In this document: one piece after another, positions 62,091 through 64,000 of the stretch
How the letters are laid out: each line of letters opens with the position of its first letter
How positions within the stretch are numbered: the stretch's first letter is position 1
Assembly (NCBI GenBank): GCA_018268895.1
Contig: JAFDVP010000001.1
Location: forward strand, 1,302,001 to 1,366,000
DNA: 64,000 nt
Direction of reading: 5' to 3'
Origin: Acidobacteriota bacterium
GTDB lineage: Bacteria > Acidobacteriota > Terriglobia > Terriglobales > Acidobacteriaceae
The notes under the pieces: generated by a model
What the model was told of the DNA's origin: nothing
Databases searched by the model: none
The model's input: the letters and a program-made list of their open reading frames with translations, nothing else
Program-made: the position numbers and the translations under genes

Positions 62091-62837
62091 TTAAGAGCGT
62101 TCTGTATTCCGGAAGGTAAAGGGATTGAAGCTTTCGTGCCAATCAAAGGCGTCGGCATGTTCAGTCCTCTTCAGCCAGTTGATAACAAGGTAGGTCAGCG
62201 GGGTTGCCAGCACTTCATACCCAACCTTCAGCAGGTAACTTGTAATGATCATATTGCCCATAATCTTGAGGGGGACAGTCCCCCAAAATGTGAGCAAGAC
62301 GACAAGTGTCGTATCAACAGCCTGGCCTACAACAGTCGATCCAATCGTTCGGGTCCAGAGCTTGCTTCCTTTGGTCAAAAGTTTAAGCCTGGCCATCGTA
62401 TAGGAATTGGCAAACTCGCCTGCAAGAAACGCAAACAGGCTGGCGGCAAGAATCCTCGGAATAAAGCCGAACACTACCGAGAATGCTTGTTGATTTGGCC
62501 ATCCGGGAGCTGCCGGCAGGGCAATCGTAATAGCGCCCATCAAATAAAGCAGGGCCGTCCCAAAGAAGCCGAGCCAGATGGCGCGCCTGGAGGCTGCAAA
62601 TCCATACACCTCTGTAAAGACGTCGCCAAAGATGTATGTCACTGGAAACAAAAGGATAGCTCCGCTCACGGCAAACGGCCCGATAAGACATGCCTTTTGA
62701 GCGACGAGATTGGACACCAGAAGTATGACAACAAATGCAGTTGTCAGCGCATCAAGGTACTTGTAACGCTGCCCTGATGTTGATGGCCCCCGCTCGTCAG
62801 TCTCTAGTATTTGGCTATGGGGCTTCACAGAACTCAT
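62091..62837 (-). CDS. Queuosine-precursor transporter-like protein (YhhQ/VUT family)
   Basis: A membrane protein of about 248 residues with six or seven helices. Family hallmarks are VSNLVAQKACLIGPFAVSGAILLFPVTYIFGDVFTEVYG near the N-terminus and ASRRAIWLGF after it. YhhQ imports queuosine precursors such as preQ0. That fits the pterin genes at 11097-12588 only loosely, because these have the animal PTPS spacing rather than that of QueD. ATG 62837 is used; GTG 62852 is possible. Confidence 0.88.
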   Translation of the reverse strand: MSSVKPHSQILETDERGPSTSGQRYKYLDALTTAFVVILLVSNLVAQKACLIGPFAVSGAILLFPVTYIFGDVFTEVYGFAASRRAIWLGFFGTALLYLMGAITIALPAAPGWPNQQAFSVVFGFIPRILAASLFAFLAGEFANSYTMARLKLLTKGSKLWTRTIGSTVVGQAVDTTLVVLLTFWGTVPLKIMGNMIITSYLLKVGYEVLATPLTYLVINWLKRTEHADAFDWHESFNPFTFRNTERS

Positions 62838-62916
62838 GAGCGTTTTTGACACTCCACAGTGATATTGATAGCGTGAAGAAGAGTCGGAACTCCCTATGCA
62901 CTCGTATCTTACACGC

Positions 62917-62994
62917 GTCCCCGTCGTCTAGCCCGGCCCAGGACACCGCCCTTTCACGGCGATAACACGGGTTCGAATCCCGTCGGGGACGCCA
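62917..62994 (+). tRNA. tRNA-Glu (anticodon TTC)
   Basis: A 78-base gene with encoded CCA. Acceptor arms GTCCCCG and CGGGGAC pair fully, the D-stem is GTC/GAC, the anticodon loop CTTTCAC (62951-62957) gives anticodon TTC at 62953-62955, and the T-arm is ACGGG-TTCGAAT-CCCGT. It is close to the E. coli tRNA-Glu sequence. The outer anticodon-stem pair is a C-A mismatch rather than C-G. It stands alone between two unrelated genes. Confidence 0.96.
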
Positions 62995-63064
62995 AACTAG
63001 ACATGAGGCGGACGCTTCAAATTCGAGCTTTTCTTGTGAATTTACCAGGCAAGTCGAGGTAAAT

Positions 63065-63343
63065 ATGGCACAGCTTTTTGCACGGGTTGAACTTCGCGGA
63101 ACTCCAACTCATGAAACCTACGAGTTGCTCAATACACATATGAGCTCGATGTTCTGGCATCAGACCATTCGAGGGACAATTACCTGCAAACTCCCTCATG
63201 CCACTTACCAGGCAACGACCTACAGTGACCATCCGGACATCATGACGATAGCGAATGAGCTGAAGCGAAGCATTGAGCTTTCCGTATGGGCAAAGGCCAT
63301 GGTTCTTATCGTCCAATCGAACAATTGGGCCGAAGCAGGATGA
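63065..63343 (+). CDS. Small protein resembling DUF2622
   Basis: A 92-residue cytoplasmic protein. The pattern MAQLFARVELRGTPTHETYELL, then MSSMFWHQTI, CKLPHATYQATTY and VLIVQSNNW fits my memory of the DUF2622 family (ferredoxin-like fold), to which the GhoS antitoxin RNase belongs. Identity is not certain, and no GhoT-like toxin is adjacent. It lies just after tRNA-Glu, with GAGG about nine bases before the ATG. Not proposed as an antitoxin without a partner. Confidence 0.55.
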   Translation: MAQLFARVELRGTPTHETYELLNTHMSSMFWHQTIRGTITCKLPHATYQATTYSDHPDIMTIANELKRSIELSVWAKAMVLIVQSNNWAEAG

Positions 63344-63372
63344 TCCAGTATCGGAATGATCCGATCGATACC

Positions 63373-64000
63373 CTATTTCCGTTTTTGTTTTGAGATCTGT
63401 GGCGGAATCCCTGTCGATTCTCGAATCACCAGCTCCGGGTACATCAATATCTCTTGCTTTGCCGGAGCTTGATTTGTAATGCGCCCGAGCAAGGTTGTTA
63501 CCGCAGTCTTACCTATCTCCCTCAAAGGCTGGCGAATCGTTGTAAGGCTAGGCCGATGGTAAGCCGCTGATTTGATGTCATCAAAGCCGATCACCGAAAC
63601 ATCTTCCGGGACCTTCACGCCGAACTCGTGGAGTGCGCGAATCGCCCCGATCGCCGCGTGGTCGTTGAAGGCAACTATGGCGGTGAATCTCTTCTTCGTC
63701 AGCAGCAGATCGCGCATCGGGCCGTAACCTACCTCTGGCGATGAGACGTGAAGCGGAATGTCGATCGTCAACGCAGGATCGAACTTCAGCCCAAGTGTTT
63801 TTGCGGCTTCACGAAACGACAGCCATCTTCGGTCCGCGTCCGCGCTGTATGAAGCGCCGCGCATAAATGCAATCTGGGAATGTCCTAATTTTTGAAGGTG
63901 GTCGAGCGCCAGCATTGCTGCCCGCTTTTGATCGAGAACGATGTTCGTCAGGTTCTTGGCATTCTGATGACCCGAGACTGCGACCACGGGTACGGTCCAT
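63373..64000 (-). CDS. LacI-family transcriptional regulator, N-terminus outside window
   Basis: The frame is open at the window edge. About 209 C-terminal residues of the periplasmic-binding-like effector domain are visible: VVAVSGHQNAKNLTNIVLDQ near the edge, MLALDHLQKLGHSQIAFMRG, AFNDHAAIGAIRALHEFGVKVPEDVSVIGFDDI and RPSLTTIRQPLREIGKTAV, all typical of the LacI/GalR effector fold. The helix-turn-helix and about 120 residues lie beyond 64000. It converges on the DUF2622-like gene. The ligand, probably a sugar, is not known. Confidence 0.9.
   Translation of the reverse strand, partial: WTVPVVAVSGHQNAKNLTNIVLDQKRAAMLALDHLQKLGHSQIAFMRGASYSADADRRWLSFREAAKTLGLKFDPALTIDIPLHVSSPEVGYGPMRDLLLTKKRFTAIVAFNDHAAIGAIRALHEFGVKVPEDVSVIGFDDIKSAAYHRPSLTTIRQPLREIGKTAVTTLLGRITNQAPAKQEILMYPELVIRESTGIPPQISKQKRK

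Noticed and set aside
1..64000. CRISPR arrays, prophage, insertion sequences, rRNA genes, plasmid origin
   Set aside because: No regularly spaced direct repeats, transposase, integrase, phage structural, rRNA or replication-initiator sequence was found.

Overview
The window is about 60% GC, densely coded on both strands, and looks chromosomal. The best fit is a soil acidobacterium of the Acidobacteriaceae (Terriglobus/Granulicella/Edaphobacter type). Reasons: the blend of housekeeping operons with many Tat-exported Gfo/Idh/MocA oxidoreductases, a DUF1800 protein, a Pseudomonas-order LigD, a uronate cluster with UxaE, and short dispersed intergenic repeats of a kind I remember from this family. 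This is inference from gene content; no 16S rRNA gene is present. No phage, IS element, CRISPR array or plasmid function was seen.

Layout. 1-6060: sugar-phosphate genes (pgi, truncated by the window edge; an IclR regulator; manA, galT, galK). 6129-10207: a LolD/YbbA-YbbP-type ABC exporter divergent from a TesA-like lipoprotein. 10204-14851: truB, folE with two tandem eukaryote-type PTPS genes, a family 2 glycosyltransferase, a TlpA-type lipoprotein and a HAD phosphatase. 15092-21713: hexuronate/aldonate catabolism (SDR, gntK, uxaE, a LarA-type nickel epimerase homologue, a dienelactone hydrolase, uxaC) with two FadR-type palindromes and three copies of a dispersed repeat. 21953-29582: amino-sugar/peptidoglycan scavenging: GH20 hexosaminidase, nagA, and a 1385-residue protein that joins a Na+/solute symporter, an AmiE-like serine hydrolase and a NamZ exo-muramidase. 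29688-31035: phoU and an exported SGNH hydrolase.

31081-35501: a siroheme-dependent sulfite/nitrite reductase operon (sir, a met8/cysG-N type gene, cobA, an exported rhodanese, an exported TlpA). It is preceded by an apparently undescribed cysteine-codon leader peptide and an intrinsic terminator, which together look like a cysteine attenuator. 35511-38788: MFS transporter, YceI protein, a PilZ protein and a response regulator with a degenerate receiver. 39077-45039: the rpsP-khpA-rimM-trmD-rplS-rnhB translation block, interrupted by an opposite-strand outer-membrane gene, followed by a PIG-L deacetylase and pdxH. 45104-51744: two Tat-exported oxidoreductases, a DUF1800 protein and msrPQ. 51891-57431: FAH-family hydratase, Ku-LigD end joining, and an amidinohydrolase. 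57554-64000: RND efflux pair, a YhhQ-type transporter, tRNA-Glu, an orphan DUF2622-like protein and a truncated LacI-type regulator.

The two findings most worth following up are the cysteine attenuator (31081-31270) and the symporter-amidase-muramidase fusion (25425-29582).
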